DNA from: Tubulanus polymorphus | Taxonomy: Eukaryota > Nemertea > Palaeonemertea > Tubulaniformes > Tubulanidae | Length of the DNA stretch: 64,000 nt | Direction: 5' to 3' | Assembly (NCBI RefSeq): GCF_964204645.1 | Contig: NC_134030.1 | Span: forward strand, 7,810,278 to 7,874,277 | In this document: positions 1 to 14,000 of the stretch, one piece after another | How the letters are laid out: every line of letters begins with the position of its first letter | Numbering within the stretch: position 1 is the first letter of the stretch | Made by a program: the position numbers and the translations under genes | Notes under the pieces: generated by a model | The model's input: the letters and a program-made list of their open reading frames with translations, nothing else | Databases searched by the model: none | What the model was told of the DNA's origin: nothing

Positions 1-447
1 AAGTTAGGTTAGTCACTAGGGGTTAATGTTGGCGTCGAGCGCCTAGTTTGGACTCATAGGTCTGTTCGAGTTGACGCCTAAACTGAGATATAGTTTCAAC
101 TTGATATTGTGAGTTTAATCTTCGAACTTACCATAGTTAAACATAGTCAACTGGTTATTTGTCCATATAGATATCACGTAGTTAGAAAACATAGAACGTA
201 GCGTTAGACCAGTGTTGACGTACAAATATACAAGTAAGACGTACAAGTATTTGCTGAATTGTAGATGTACTAATTTGATATTTTCGGAAGGCCCATGTAA
301 CCAATTTGACAAATGAATTGTAGATGTCGATTTTCGCATCGACCTTTAAGCCTCCATCAATCTGTTTGATGATCATAGCTACGTATTTGAAAAAAAAGCT
401 TTATCTGAAAGGAGACCATTATTTACATTTGAGAGGTTAAGCTAGGA

Positions 448-720
448 TTAACAAGGCATAAAGTTATAGCTAGGACTAATTTTTAACGTTTTAACATCGT
501 TTATAGCTGTTTGAACTTCTTTTATTGTAATGGGTAAATCCATATCACGAGATGGCTCTCGTGAATAATCACTTAGCTTCAAATGGGGTGTATAATGATT
601 ATTAAGGAGTGGCAGTGAATCAGTAGCGCTTTTTTTAGAATGGGCCCAGACCTTTACAGTGAAAAAATGCCTGCAGTTGTAAATAGAGGAGTTTAAATGA
701 TACATAGTACAAAATACAAG
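448..720 (-). mobile_element. LINE reverse-transcriptase linker fragment
   Basis: An open minus-strand stretch reads DLPITIKEVQTAINDVKTLK, which has the shape of the linker just upstream of the reverse-transcriptase core in non-LTR retrotransposons (pattern: T-x-x-E-V-x-x-A-I-x-x-K-T). The upstream part of the same frame is AT-rich and low in complexity, and a stop follows the motif, so this is a dead fragment. Family assignment is inferred from one motif only. Confidence 0.4.
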
Positions 721-955
721 TACATAAATTAATAACAAAATAAATTTTAAAAAAAACCAATAAATAATGAATAGTAAATAATACAAGCACATGAATAAAT
801 GGATAATATAAAAAAATAGATTAAAAATAATAAACAACATTACAAACAAACAACAAATTAATATTCTATTTACATGAAAAGGCATTTTTTCAAATATTTA
901 TCAACAAGGTTCTTAATTTATCGAACAACCTTCCCTAAGTATAGTGAAAACCCGA

Positions 956-1103
956 GATCTTTTCTGTTGTTATTCAAAGCATTCTATCGGACTCAGTTAT
1001 TGTAATGAACAAAACAAATAACCATAAACCTTAACTAAATCGAACACACTTAAAAAAAATAACTGATATGATAGAATGCTTTGAATAACTGTGATGAAAG
1101 ATC
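956..1103. repeat. Short foldback (MITE-like) element
   Basis: The two ends are inverted copies of each other over about 45 bases. The left arm contains TTATTCAAAGCATTCTATC and the right arm contains GATAGAATGCTTTGAATAA. Only an AT-rich spacer lies between, with no coding potential. The shape is that of a non-autonomous DNA transposon or simple foldback repeat; the family is not recognised. Confidence 0.55.
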
Positions 1104-1980
1104 GACCCTCCTTGCAACTAGCCGCGCTCAATCACTGCTGTGACTTTTGATTATTATACTGGGGTAGACTTACTATCTAAAATCTGGTACATAAATTTCA
1201 CTTTTTAGAAAGAATGTAAAACAGCTATTAACTAAAGTTATTGATGTTATTGATTAGTAACCGATTGTATAATTATGTTGATCTTTTGAAGCTGCCAGAA
1301 AAAAAAAACATCAGAATACTTAGTATTTAATGTCAAGGTGTTTGGACATCTTTAAGACAAGGGAAAGTGGGCAAAATTCTAGTTCTCTAGTGAAAGTAAT
1401 GATTAGTTGATACTTAGATTTCCAGAGTGAATCTGTATGTTCAATCTCTAGTTTTAATGCTTTTATGTTGGAGACTGTTATTGTAACACAGTTTGCATGT
1501 TTGGAAATTAGGAACTTGCATGATGATTCCTCGATTAAATTATTAGTATTGTGTGAAAAAAACGATGTACATTTTCATCATTTGTGTTGAAACTTTTAAG
1601 TTGTCCAGTTTTGTAGCAACAATTCCACTGTGGTGCTTTTCAGTGGTTCATAAAATACTGATTTAGTTAAGGCCTAAAATAGCAGGAGCATAGAATAAAA
1701 GGAGCAGTTGCTTGATAGGCTAACTTGAGGATACAGTACTAATTGGTCAATTTTCCTAGCTTTGTTTTGATTATCGGTTTAACCGCATCTGTGTGCCTGT
1801 CATATCTGGACAAGAAGAATTTATGATCTTTATATAGAGTTGTATTTATATCTACTATCCAAGTTGAATAATACAATTAAGAAGTTACTGAATACCGCAG
1901 CTTCGCCAATCAAACCATATTTATATGAAGATACTTGATTTATCTTAAATTATCACGAAGAAAAACCTTTATAATAGTTT

Positions 1981-2235
1981 GCAGGGTTTGATCTAAGGAA
2001 TAAATGCCACTTCACCTTGGGGCAAGCATATGTAATATCACTTGCCCCCTCAAGAATCAACTTGCCCTACGAGCAGTCCAATTGTGACACAATCATCCCT
2101 TGCATCGAGTGGGATAAAAGCTTTGAGACATAGAATTACACAAGCCTGGTGGACAAGTGATAATGATAACCTACATGCCCTAATGAAAATATACTTGTCC
2201 CGGGCAATTGGACTAGTGCTTAGATCAGACCCTGC
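1981..2235. mobile_element. MITE with GCAGGGTYTGATCTAAG termini
   Basis: The left end GCAGGGTTTGATCTAAG is matched, inverted, by the right end CTTAGATCAGACCCTGC (one mismatch). A CAGGG start is typical of hAT-type DNA transposons, but I could not see a clean 8-bp target duplication, so the superfamily is a guess. An 83-codon open frame inside (2042-2293) overruns the right end and looks fortuitous. Confidence 0.5.
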
Positions 2236-2685
2236 TTTGTTTCAAATGTCAAATGTAACATTTGTGAAATATAAGCTAGTTGATAATGTTTGAAGAAATC
2301 TCTTAAAAATGAGGAAAATTTGGCAGTTTTTAGTTTTCTTGTAATAATTAAGATTAATAATTAGTTAACCTTACGCTTTCCGGAGTGAGTGAATTTGTAG
2401 GTTTAATGTTTTTATTTTGAACTGTTTTTAAATAACTCATTTAGCGGGTATAATTGCTGTGTAAGAATAAAACGACATACATGATCGTCATTCATGTAAA
2501 AACTTTTCTTCTTTAATTACGTGTATTGCAACTATATGTATTTTCACTGTGGTGCTTATCAATGGTTCATAAAATACTATTTTCATTAAGGCCCTAATGG
2601 ATCAAAGTATACAATTCATTGTGAATTTTTCTCATTTTCCTATTGATGCAAATTGTATAAATCAGCTTTAGTGGAAATGTATCGT

Positions 2686-3209
2686 AGATTAGGTCGATTA
2701 GCTATTATGCGCATTTGTGAGCCAAAGTGTTTAGGCTAATCGGTACATTTGTGAGACGATTTACATAAACTGATTTGGCAAATTCTCCTAATCATCCCAG
2801 GAGGTGTTTAGGCGATTCGATTAGACCGGTTTTCAATCAAAAATTAAAATGGCGGAGTGAATTCTTCTTCGTTATATTGTTCAACAGTTTTTTCAACATA
2901 ATCATTAATCCGCGGTTTTTTATAGATACTTTTTGTATGTTTAATTACTTCTGTTTCAAAAAATATACTAAAACTCGTAGGGCATAACAGATTATTTCTG
3001 ACTGCTGTAATCTTCCCATTTTTATTTTGGTCTGGGTATTTGTCAGTTTTCAGCAGCTCATTGATAATAAGAAGCGCTGAACTCTTTTTCTTGTTGTCCA
3101 TGGAGGCAGCCATGTTACCTAATCAAAGGAACTAAACTGCTCATTTGTGGACCAAAGCTAATCAAATCAAAATTGCACCTTATCGCACTAGCTAATCAAA
3201 ACCTAATCT
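2686..3209. mobile_element. TIR element (AGATTAGGT...ACCTAATCT)
   Basis: The left end AGATTAGGTCGATTAGCTA is mirrored by the right end TAGCTAATCAAAACCTAATCT with small gaps. Inside, on the minus strand, is an 89-codon open frame (3113-2844) beginning MAASMDNKKKSSALLIINEL. It could be a remnant of a transposon-encoded protein or chance; no family motif is recognised. Confidence 0.4.
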
Positions 3210-3450
3210 ATTCAGCTCACAAAAACGCCTAAAGACTTCGAAATACCTTACATGTAACATGGTTTTTAAGTTAGTACTATGGTAATAGTACTATCAAAAT
3301 TTGAGAAAATAAGCTAAAAGTTAATAATATATGTGATGATATGTGATATGTTAATGATATGTGAAAATAAAATGATGTAAAAAATGTATATCAGATTGAT
3401 TACTTAATCCTACGCTTTCCAGAGTATTTGGCCAGGTTTATCTCTGGTTT

Positions 3451-4540
3451 TAGTGCGGGGAGCCATGGACAATTGAGTCCATGGTTGGGCCATAGACTTT
3501 TTTGTTTTTTTCTATGGTTGGACCATGGGCGTAAACTCTCGTTTATAGTTTATACGCCTATGGTGGTTGGACTAGTTGTTTCTGAAAGTCCACGTGTTTG
3601 AGGAGCTTACATTATAATTCCTCGAGCATGGCATTTTTTATAAATGTTGTATGAGAATGAATATGATTGATTTTAAAATTTGTCATTCATTTAGTTAAGT
3701 TTTGATATAGCAAATCCTGGATTGAGGCCTATTGTTTAACTAGAGATAAACTGATTTAATGAAGAAATTAAATCGATTTAAAGAGTTAAACCTGAAACTC
3801 CTGTGTTTCATTCTCGCAATCTACTTCTTTTTTTCAACCGAAAAAATAATCCCACCAACTGGTCTGCCGACAAGCCTAGATGCGATTATATCAATAGCAC
3901 AAAACCATACGCTCCGACACTGGCCCGTTGACGGTTGTTGACGCTCAACTCGCAACTGGCAAATACATTGTACTAAAGCAACTGGCAATGTTGTTTCAGT
4001 GCGTCCATATAAAGAGGTTCCGCTGTATAATTTTCTACCTAGTAACACCACCTAGTGGCCGGCGACGTAAATAAAAAACCGAATAAGCGCTAGTATATTA
4101 TATATAGTGAATGAATTAATACTCCTAAATCGTGTAGAATGGCGAGAGTAAAAAAGAGAATGAATTAATACTCACGAATCGATGCTACAACCTACTGACC
4201 GGAAATGTATCGTACCGCCGTTTTTTTGTTTTATAGGTTGCGCAAGCGCACATGAAAATAAGAATCTTATTTTAATCTTTAATGAATAAACGTAGTCCTG
4301 ATTTGTCGTCTAAAATTTACATCGGAATTCAGCTTCGCGGGCTCTGGGGTTTTTTAACACCAAAAATCCTGATATGCTAAGTTTGTTTTATTTTGTATAA
4401 ACTGCAATAAAAGATTTTTCTCACTTCGTCGATCTTTCCGTCGTTAAGAGATTTATTCATTGTCTTTCGAGGCGTCGACAAAAACCTCTTTAATCCTATT
4501 TGAGTCAAGGAAAAGGGATTTCCAGCGCCTTCACGGCTGA
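3451..4540. other. Non-coding DNA upstream of gene A
   Basis: I see no gene here. A small hairpin lies near 3462-3485 (CCATGGAC and GTCCATGG) beside further CCATGG/TATGGTTGG repeats. This stretch has no counterpart upstream of gene B or C, so it lies outside the duplicated unit, whose shared sequence starts at about 4560. Confidence 0.4.
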
Positions 4541-4559
4541 AAACATTCAGACAAAGCTT

Positions 4560-4893
4560 GCGAAATGCGTCTTACATTGTCTTACAAACTCCAAAGCAAA
4601 CATATTCGAACAATGCGCGCATTCAAATTGCACGCCGAAAAAAGACTCCGGGAATGACCTGGCACCTATATCCGTACTGGGTTTTCCCAGTACGGCAATG
4701 ACGCGTTTTAAGATAGTACTGTATAAAGCATACAAGTGTTAGTCGACAGTTAGTTGTAAACCGGACACGATCCGGTTCGTAAGCGCGCTGCCAGCTTATT
4801 GAAAATAACATATCACATATACCGCCATGAAATAATTAGGCATAAGCAGAGAAACCGGGAAAAACGAAATAAAAGAAACATAGAAAAGAAAAT
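4560..4893 (+). promoter_or_regulatory. Promoter-proximal region and 5' UTR exon, gene A
   Basis: This block is shared (diverged) with 21960-22251 and 45350-45655 in front of genes B and C, including the core GTCGACAGTT. It ends in a GTAAGT donor after 4893 and is separated by a short intron from the exon carrying the ATG (acceptor ending at 5044). TATAAA at 4722-4727 sits about 25-30 bases before the conserved GTCGACAGTT, so transcription may begin near 4750. B and C lack that exact TATAAA. The exon start is not defined by sequence alone. Confidence 0.45.
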
Positions 4894-5053
4894 GTAAGTA
4901 TTTGTAAAACTTCTCTAAGTTTGCAGAATATTCTTCTAGGCATTTGATTGTGCTTAAAATGTTGTCAATGTCTTTTTACAAATAAAATGATTTATTTCAT
5001 TCGTCTAAATTTCTAAATCCGAAATTTATTATGTTGTTTGTTAGAAAGAAAAT

Positions 5054-8000
5054 ATGAAGATCGCAGAATTTATAATTGTTACTTCCGTCGTACTAACTGG
5101 ACTTATTGATTTAGTATCAAGGTAGGTAAAAGCCTTTTATTTGAATATGAATATTCTTTTGATAAAAACATTTTTTTTTTCAATAAGAACGAATTTTTGG
5201 CGATGAAAATACGTAAAGTAAACACGATTCTTGTATGATTATGGAGATTGTTGTAATTGTAATTGTAATTGTTTACTACTAGAAACTGGGTCTAGTTCAT
5301 AGGTCAATGGTTAGAGTAAACCAGTGGATAGTTGACATAGTGACAACTAAAAGTTCTTTGAATAACTGGCCCCAGTGGTGGATTGTGAGACTTGTTTTTT
5401 AGTGCCCTTCTCTATTTTGTCGGCAAAGATAGTTGATGCATTTCAGTGCCGTAGTACCCCTAATATTGCCTTTGTGGCCATCAAAGACAGTGTCCTTTCG
5501 GGACGTGACAAGTTCTTCAAAATTGGCCTCTGGATCACTCCTGAATATTTCTTCAATCTATGGTGATTTAATTTTTTTCTCATCGCGAAAATTATGCATA
5601 TCTGATGAGATCTTTTAATGTTTTAGTTTGAAATTTCTCCCTGAAACACTGTTTGTTCAATATGAGTAAAACGCGCACAGGCAACAAAGGTTTTCTATGA
5701 CTAACAGCAGACTACAATAAGTATATCCTCTTCAACGTACAATTCCGGTTGCGACCTCGTATAAATACCACGCTTGTCCTAAATAGCTCGTTTTTGAAAA
5801 CAAAAATATTTATCGCGAACGATGATGCTTTATTTTCGCAAACATTAAAATTCCTATTTGTCCCCTAGCTACTCGTTTCCAGTAATTCGGCAACATGATA
5901 GGGGCCGCAAATTAGAATATCACCGGACAAAATTGGAATAATGCGGATGCGACCGCAAATCGATACCTGGTTATACATTGTTATGAAACCGGATATCATT
6001 TTGACAGCACTGATTCTATGAATGGTATATAATAAAAAACTATAATTTGAATAGGATTTCAAACACAATGCTAAACGGATCGTGATTTTTGAAAAATACT
6101 TTTGTAACGTAATTATGCCCGCAGTAAGGGTCGTTTTTCGAAAACCGAATAAAGCGGACATTTTTGGTTTCAAATGAACCCAAGTCAGACTAAACGTGGT
6201 TACGGATATTATTGTCTCCTCTCATTCCAAATTAGTTGAACATAAAGCATTTGAAAGTGACTCTTATTCTTTTGACAAAATACACCTTATTTTGCAATCG
6301 ATGATCCCCGGGTATTTGTTTTTCAATGATTTTAGCGACACTATTTCTCCATTGCATGTGTTTTTTTTTATCGCAGTAAAACGTGTTCGTACGGCTGTCA
6401 GGAGGCCTACCAGGTCCGAGAGAGATACACGGAAAAATGTGGAAAATTTGGCTGGAGGCGTTGCACAAGATACAGGTATATATACACGAACTGTACAGTC
6501 TTTCACATTCCACAGTCGTTTCAATATGTGCACGGTTATTTTATTGATATTAACAGTCGTAACATCTCAGACTTTTGAATTGGAACATTTTTTTGCAGAA
6601 CGGTAACTCGCTATCGTCCATCTACCTGTTATAAATGCTGTGACGGTTGGGCCGGTAGCGGTTGTAATACGCGTAAGTTTATCTACACGTGTCCATTCAT
6701 TTCAATTGAGCATCAATTTCATAGAATTTACATTTATGCGTAATGTGTCTAAACACAATTTTCAGCTCTCTGCCCGCAAGGATGCCAAGGACGTGGTTCG
6801 TGTAGTCAACCTGGAGTTTGTGCTTGTCATACGGGATATTCACCGCCGCGTTGTAACGGTAACATCTTATTAATACCGATAATATAATAATGATAATAAT
6901 ATATCAATTTCCACTAAATATTACAATACATCATTATACGTTATAAAAAATGAAGTTAAATGAAATACTTTCGCAGTTTGAATATTTGTGCTCGTCGATT
7001 AAAAAGATGATTATCAGTTTGATCTAAACAGGTCCGCATTCTTTTTCATCGCAGCAAATCTTATATTATACGATTCAATTCGGAGGCACTTCTAGATAAA
7101 AGGTTTCTTAGAATCAAGTATTTCCGTCTTGTACGTATTGTCTGACGCAGGTGATAGCCTGTTATTATTGAAGTGGCTATAAATGTCCTATTGATATTTA
7201 TCAGCCCGTCCTTGTACTGACATAATTACGATTAAGCTGTGATAATAAACTAAGTTGAATAATAAGTCACGATGGTTGATACGTAAATACTTATTTTCAA
7301 GAAATATGTATTTCGTTCATTGAAATATGACATCGGCTATATACGATTCAACGAATTTTGCCCCTTACACCTTTTTTACCCGGAGCCCCCTAATTCTCGA
7401 ACATATATGATCTCAGAGATAAATCTCTTGTGGAGTTCGTAATCAGTTTATATCTATGTTATCCCTGTACAATAGCGTGGACGGTAAATGATGAGTCAAT
7501 GTGAATGAATAATGAGCACGGGCGGGTTCTGTAGATTTCTGTTCTTCTCATCAATAATTCGTTCATTGAAAAGCTTTTGTTTTTTTTCAGACATAAACGA
7601 ATGCGCACAAAATAACGGTGGCTGTCAATATCGATGTGTCAACACTGTCGGTAGCTTCGACTGTAAATGTCAAACCGGATTTCAACTGAAATCTGACAGG
7701 CGGACTTGTACACGTAAATATGCATTCGTTATTCGAGCGTTGTATTGAATAATACCAATTAGTATTCGTTTGTGAGAACGTTTTTCCGTATTGCCAGCCA
7801 GTATCATAAATACTTGCTTCCTCGAGATACTACACTAAACTATCTATCTTATACACAGTCTATAAGGAGGAATTCAGTCTCAATATTCAAGTGCTTTTCG
7901 GACTGCGTGAACTGTGTCATCATTAAGTTTATTGGTGATAAGCGAAATACATTAAAAACGCATTTGACCTATCTTTCATAGCGGTGTGTTTTTCATCGAC

Positions 8001-11000
8001 GACATGTCCTAACGGCGGAAAATGTGAGAGACCAAATTACTGCTCTTGTCCGGTCGGATTCAGCCAACCAAAATGCGAAGGTAAAAGAATTATCAAATTC
8101 TATAAACGAATCTTCTTACACTATACATGTCTGTCGTAGAGATTTCCATGTCATTTTTTCCTGCTCTTCGTAGATATCAACGAGTGTTCAAAAAATAACG
8201 GCGGATGTCAGCATACTTGTATCAACAACCTTGGCTCGTTTAAATGCGCTTGTAAACCAGGCTATCTGCTGCAGTCAGACGGCAAAACATGCATCGGTAC
8301 GAGTTCAGTTACATCAAACTAGGACACATTATTCAACCACTACCATTGTAGCTGTAAACAAGTGATAAAACATACAAATATTCGATAGATGAGGAAAATT
8401 ATTGTACATTACTGTTAGATATAATGATCCTAATGAAAATATGTTGTATATCATTTTCGTTATCAGATATAAACGAATGTGACTCGTATAATGGAGGATG
8501 CAACCATATTTGTACAAACACGCCTGGTAGTTACGAGTGCTCGTGCAATTCCGGGTTCCAACTCGATACAGACGAACGAACTTGTCTGGGTACGTAATTT
8601 CTCGGGGAGCTACAACGATCTTCCCTCCTATCATGGTTATCACCATTATGATGTTTTAAATCAAGTCATGTTAAAAAGTAGCTTCATCACGTAAAACGAG
8701 TTTACTTGATGAACCTACTTTTTACATACTAGCAGCGAAAGCTCGTACCTCAAATATATCTAGTTTCAAATACTATTTCTCTTAACGGTTACCGCTTCAA
8801 ATATCATTAGATCCCTTTCTTTCTTTCAACTCGACACAGACAAACGAACTTGTCTGGGTATATATTTTCTCAGGGATCTGCAACGATCTTTCCTCCTACC
8901 ATGGCGATTGTGCCATTAAGGGCCCACGTCTTGAAATGCAAAAATCCATTCTTTTCAAAACTAATTCTAATCTTTCATTTATCTCAATGTCATGTTTTAA
9001 GTATCAGTGTATCTTGATTCATATAGATATCGACGAATGTCTGGCCGATAACGGAAACTGCGCGCAAATCTGCAACAACAGCATTGGGTCGTACTCGTGT
9101 CAGTGTCGGGATGGATATACATTAGACCCGGACGAAAAAGGTTGTACAGGTAACTATCAACAAAACTCGTGTCGGAAAAAGGGTACAAGGATACCGGCTA
9201 CGCCCGTAAGCGGGAATCTGAAAAATTATATCTGAAATTATATAGAAAATGGATTTTGTATTCAATGAATATCCGTGTTCGATAGATATCGACGAATGTT
9301 TAGTGGAAAACGGCGGATGTTCCAATACGTGTGTAAATACAAACGGATCTTACCACTGCGTCTGTCCAAGCGGCTTCAGGTTAGATGAAACCGAACGCGT
9401 ATGTCAGGGTGAGTATGCTATTTGAGTTTTAGATTGCTTTTACAATCATACACGGAACCAATGTCCTAAAACTTAATTTTCTCGATGATCATTACTCAAA
9501 ACTGGCGTTTAATCTCTTTGAAAAACGCATTTTCAGATATCGATGAGTGTAAAGAATTAAACGGGGGTTGTGCACACGACTGTCGTAATTCTATCGGTTC
9601 ATACTCGTGTCATTGTCGCACTGGATACCGTCTGAATGATGTTGACAGAAGATCATGCGATGGTAGGTGTAAAAATTGTCAAAATATGTCCAGTTTTCTC
9701 ATAACTGTTAAAGAGGAAAACTTCATAATTGCCTTGAAATGTTGATCTGGCGTTTTATCCATAGATGTTTATCTTTCGGCTTGTTTTACCTTAGTCTGAG
9801 ACGATTGGACAAAATTAATCCAAGCTCCCTCCTCTTTCAATCATATCCTGTCGAAAATCCAATTAGTATCCGTATATGATATTATTATTTGTAAATTGAA
9901 AACCTCCTAGATATTGATGAATGCGCTACAGAAAACGGAGGGTGTAATCAAATCTGCACAAACAGTCGCGGGTCTTACACTTGTTCCTGTAATGAAGGAT
10001 ATATCCTTAGAGACGACCGTACGACATGTGAAGGTACAAAGCCATTTACGCATTGATGATATTGATTTAAACTATCAATATATTCTATGAATATGTATGT
10101 TCATACGAATCGAAATTAAAAGTTTTGCCAAAAATTTTTTTTCAGATATAGACGAATGCAAAGTTTTTAACGGTGGCTGTGAACAAATATGCAAAAACCT
10201 GCCCGGATCATTCCTTTGTAAATGTCAGCCTGAACTCATCCTTAGCGAAGATAAGCAGACTTGTGTTGGTAAGTTGGTCAAAAATGTCTTGTGCAAAAAA
10301 AACTGAAACAAACGGTAGTGTGTTCTCTACATTTTATGTTAAATCTTTTTAGAAAAGGATTTTTGCGCTGATAATAACGGTGGATGTCAACATACCTGTA
10401 CCCGCATAAGTGGAGGACGTACGTGTTCCTGTAATATAGGCTACGAGCTGCAACCTGATGCCAAAACATGTTCAGGTGAGAATAGTAGCCATTTACTTTC
10501 TTTGCATATCGGAAAAATGTTCACGTCTCAAGTGGTCACGATGTCCCTGGGTCCAGTTCCACAGTTCCGAGTTAAGCTTTAACTCCGAGTAAACTCATCG
10601 AAAATGAACTAGCTCCAATTCCTTTTTTGACCTATTACTATCTAAAATAACGTTTATTCTTGTACATTTACCAGACAAGAACGAATGTTTAGAAGAAAAT
10701 GGCGGTTGCTCTGACGTATGCATTAACAAAGACGGCTCATATCAATGCCAATGTAAAAATGGCTTTGCTCTTGACGATGACAAGAGGACATGTAAAGGTA
10801 TGTATTTCGCTCGATCATAATCATTGTGACGTATATTGCCAACTTTCCTGATTATTCACTACGGTTACAGATGTCGACGAATGTTTGACTGGTAATGGTG
10901 GTTGCACCCAGCAGTGTGAAAATACAGTCGGTTCGTTCAAATGTAGCTGTCGCAAAGGTTTCCACTTGAAAGGGACATCTGATTGTGAAGGTAAATGAAG

Positions 11001-14000
11001 TATTTAACTATGATTTCGTATTGTATCTAGGGAAACATGTAGATAGTGTTAAAGGTGTTTATTACTATCCCGCTCGAAAATCCTGAACGCATTTCCGCGA
11101 TGCTCAGTGCTTTTGATACTCTTTCCATACAGATATAAATGAATGTCTCGTCAATCTGGGTTCTTGTGAAGAACAGTGCACGAATACGGTGGGAAGTTAT
11201 ATTTGTAGTTGTTCAGGAAATAAGACACTGGACTCAAACGGTAGAACCTGTTCAGGTAAGAAAGATCGATGTGGTTGATAATCATTTATTTTCATTCATC
11301 CGTTATTGATTCATTAGTGCAGGAACGATTACAATTATAACATAATTAGTAGTGGAATGTATGAAGATGTTGACACCTTGTGACATTGCAATGAACGTTT
11401 ATTATAGATGGAGATGCTTGCATTGGGGTCACTGTGTGCCAGCATAAGTGTGTTTCCGAACATGGAAAATGGCACTGCGATTGTAATGAAGGTTATCAAC
11501 TCAATACTGCTGACCAAAAATCATGTTCCGGTAAGACATTCCTGTAAGTCCATTAATTGATATCAACATAGACATCTTAATAAATCCCTTAATCATTATT
11601 GTATGTTTTGTATTGAAGACATAAATGAATGCGCGACCAACAATGGGAACTGCAGTGAACTTTGTATAAACGAACCTGGCAGCTTTAGGTGTGACTGTAA
11701 CATAACAGGGCAACAACTTAATCCCGATAAACGGACATGTAAAGGTAAGACATATTCAAATCGAATTGCTTAGGACGTTTCTTCTATTCTATTGTTAGCA
11801 TGTATTCGTTTCGATTCCATGGCTCCCAATTCATTAATCTAATATGCATGTTAAATTATCAATAATTGTTTCAGATCTCTGCAATCCGAATCCTTGTCTT
11901 CACAAAGGCGTATGCACTATTGCCGAAGACACATTCAATTGTAGCTGCCCAACTGGTTTCACTGGTACTACATGTCACCGAGGGTTGGTGACCGTAGATA
12001 TGCCTGATGTTGTAAACAGCGATACTCCAAGTCAAATGATCGTTCACGCTAAGCCGAATAAACAGTTAATCGTTAGACCTGTTGGAAAGAATCTGATATT
12101 TTCACCAATTGAAGCTGTAATCAAATACCCCAAAACCTCGGCCATATTCAACGTCATGTCAAAGGCGCAAGGGAAGCATCCGCTGGATTTGATTCTCTCC
12201 GGAATAGACTCACCGATATTTGGACTCGCTCCTGGGTTAGGAGAGCTGGTACTTCTTGCAGGCGATGTTTTTACACGCTTACGACTTCCGAGAAAAACTC
12301 TACCCAAAGGATGCTTTAAGATCGACATAGCAAAGTGTCCAGATGGCACGAAAAAACTGACATTTTCCCTGTCCTCAAGTTCACCGTGGTATCGTCTGAA
12401 ATCGAATCCTAACGTATTGTTTACATTCGGAATCGTGTTTGCCGAAAGCGGAAAATTAGCAATACCAGTATCATTAATCGGTCTACAAGTAGACGAATCG
12501 AACAACGGATTCAAAATGGCATTTGCTAGTTCGAATCTGAAAGCAGACGATGGCCATGAAGTACCGGTACCCGACAGAGAAAACTGCTTAGAGATCCCAC
12601 TGTCTTCGAAGGATATTCGCGAGCTCATGTACAGCAATGCGTTTGCTCGACAGTATTTGTTGTCGCTGTACGAACACCTGCCAGCTTGGATACGTCTGAC
12701 AGAGAAAGACATGCCTCTTTTGACAGTCGCTGATATGAAAGCAGACCTCATGCTCGGCAAAGACACACAGAAGCTGTTATCTTGTCAAGGGGCCCCAATC
12801 CACGATGATCGCTACTACAGCGTTTTCCAATTCCAATCTGGTGCTTCGATGTCCATTCTGAACAAAACAGTGAATCTTTTTTCACCATTGAAAGGCAAGA
12901 AATTTTGTCTTATTGTCGACATATGCAAAGATGCCGCCCGCACCGTGGTACTAATGCTTCCACCAGGATCGCGTGATATCTTAGACGGCCTTGATATAAC
13001 TAACGGATTGAAAATCAAGGTCAAAGGAATTGGCCTCAGTCTGACGAGAGACTTAGCGGTGCGACTTCGACCTAAGAGTGTTCGAGTTTGGACCGGTGAT
13101 GAAATAATTCCTTATCCGTAAGATTTTTTTTTGTTATGACCAGTCTTATTAGTATTTTCGCCCTATTACAAAATTTTCACAGAGGCTTTCTCTATGCACA
13201 CTTTCAGTGTTGATCCATCTGCTAGCCTTTGGTTGGCCGGAGAATTCATCTATCAGAGAAATGAGTCCTCTACGCAAATCGCAGCAAATGCCGACAGCCA
13301 ATTTTACGCCGTGATACCATCGCCTAAAACAGTACGTGAAACCTCTCCTCTGATTTATCAATACATTATAGCATTATATTCAATTACATTCAATATAATA
13401 TCATATTCTTTCGTAGCTTCTGACGCACGTGTTTTTACAAGAATGGCACAGCTATCTAAAACTCGACGCCGTACTGAACGTGACTGTGAATTTCAAGCTG
13501 TTTGAAAAACCTCGCTCGCTGCATTTCCCATCAGCTGCTGTACTCGACTCATCGATGTACGCCTCGATCGGTGGTATGTAGAATGAGACGTTCTAAGATG
13601 ATCGGAGATGAGTTGTTTATTGAATCAATAATGACTCATATAACTTCTATCGTCTACTTCTGTTTCAGGGCTGGCTGAGAGAAAGATGTGCGCCCCCAGA
13701 GCCAATCCTTCGGGCATTTTCTTCGCCATGGAACTTGAAGTGAACCCCTTCAGTTTCATTCCAGTCATCGGGGAGTTTGCCGTCACCAATCGCCACATCG
13801 CCTATGCATTTTTAACGTACGATCCTCGTAATGCAATACTGACAGCAAAACCGATCAACATAGGCCGCGATATCCTCGATCTGAAGACAAGAGCATCGCG
13901 TATAGCGAAGTCCATTAAAGACCACGCCAAACAACTGGTGGCTGAAGCGACCGCTGCTGGAAAACAGTTCTACGACAAATTTGAGAACCATGTCGATATG

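Larger units (their letters stand above)
1380..3740. repeat. Three diverged copies of a ~300 bp unit
   Basis: Similar blocks recur at about 1380-1680, 2320-2600 and 3390-3740. The first two share the run CACTGTGGTGCTT followed by GGTTCATAAAATACT and AAGGCC. All three share a TTTCCAGAG/TTTCCGGAG block and a later TTAGTTAAG-like block. Copies are degraded and have no open frame. Other elements sit between them. This is an old dispersed or tandem repeat, called by eye. Confidence 0.4.

Noticed and set aside
2042-2293. 83-codon plus-strand frame as a small gene
   Set aside because: It starts inside a MITE and runs out over its right end, with no recognisable motif.
12044-12766. 240-codon open frame on the minus strand inside gene A (and its twin at 62854-63573)
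   Set aside because: It lies fully antisense to the long conserved exon of the receptor; its conservation between copies follows from that of the plus-strand frame.
13181-13207. Splice acceptor at 13180 for the exon after 13117
   Set aside because: In the required phase it runs into TGA within ten codons; the acceptor at 13207 continues in frame to the next exon.
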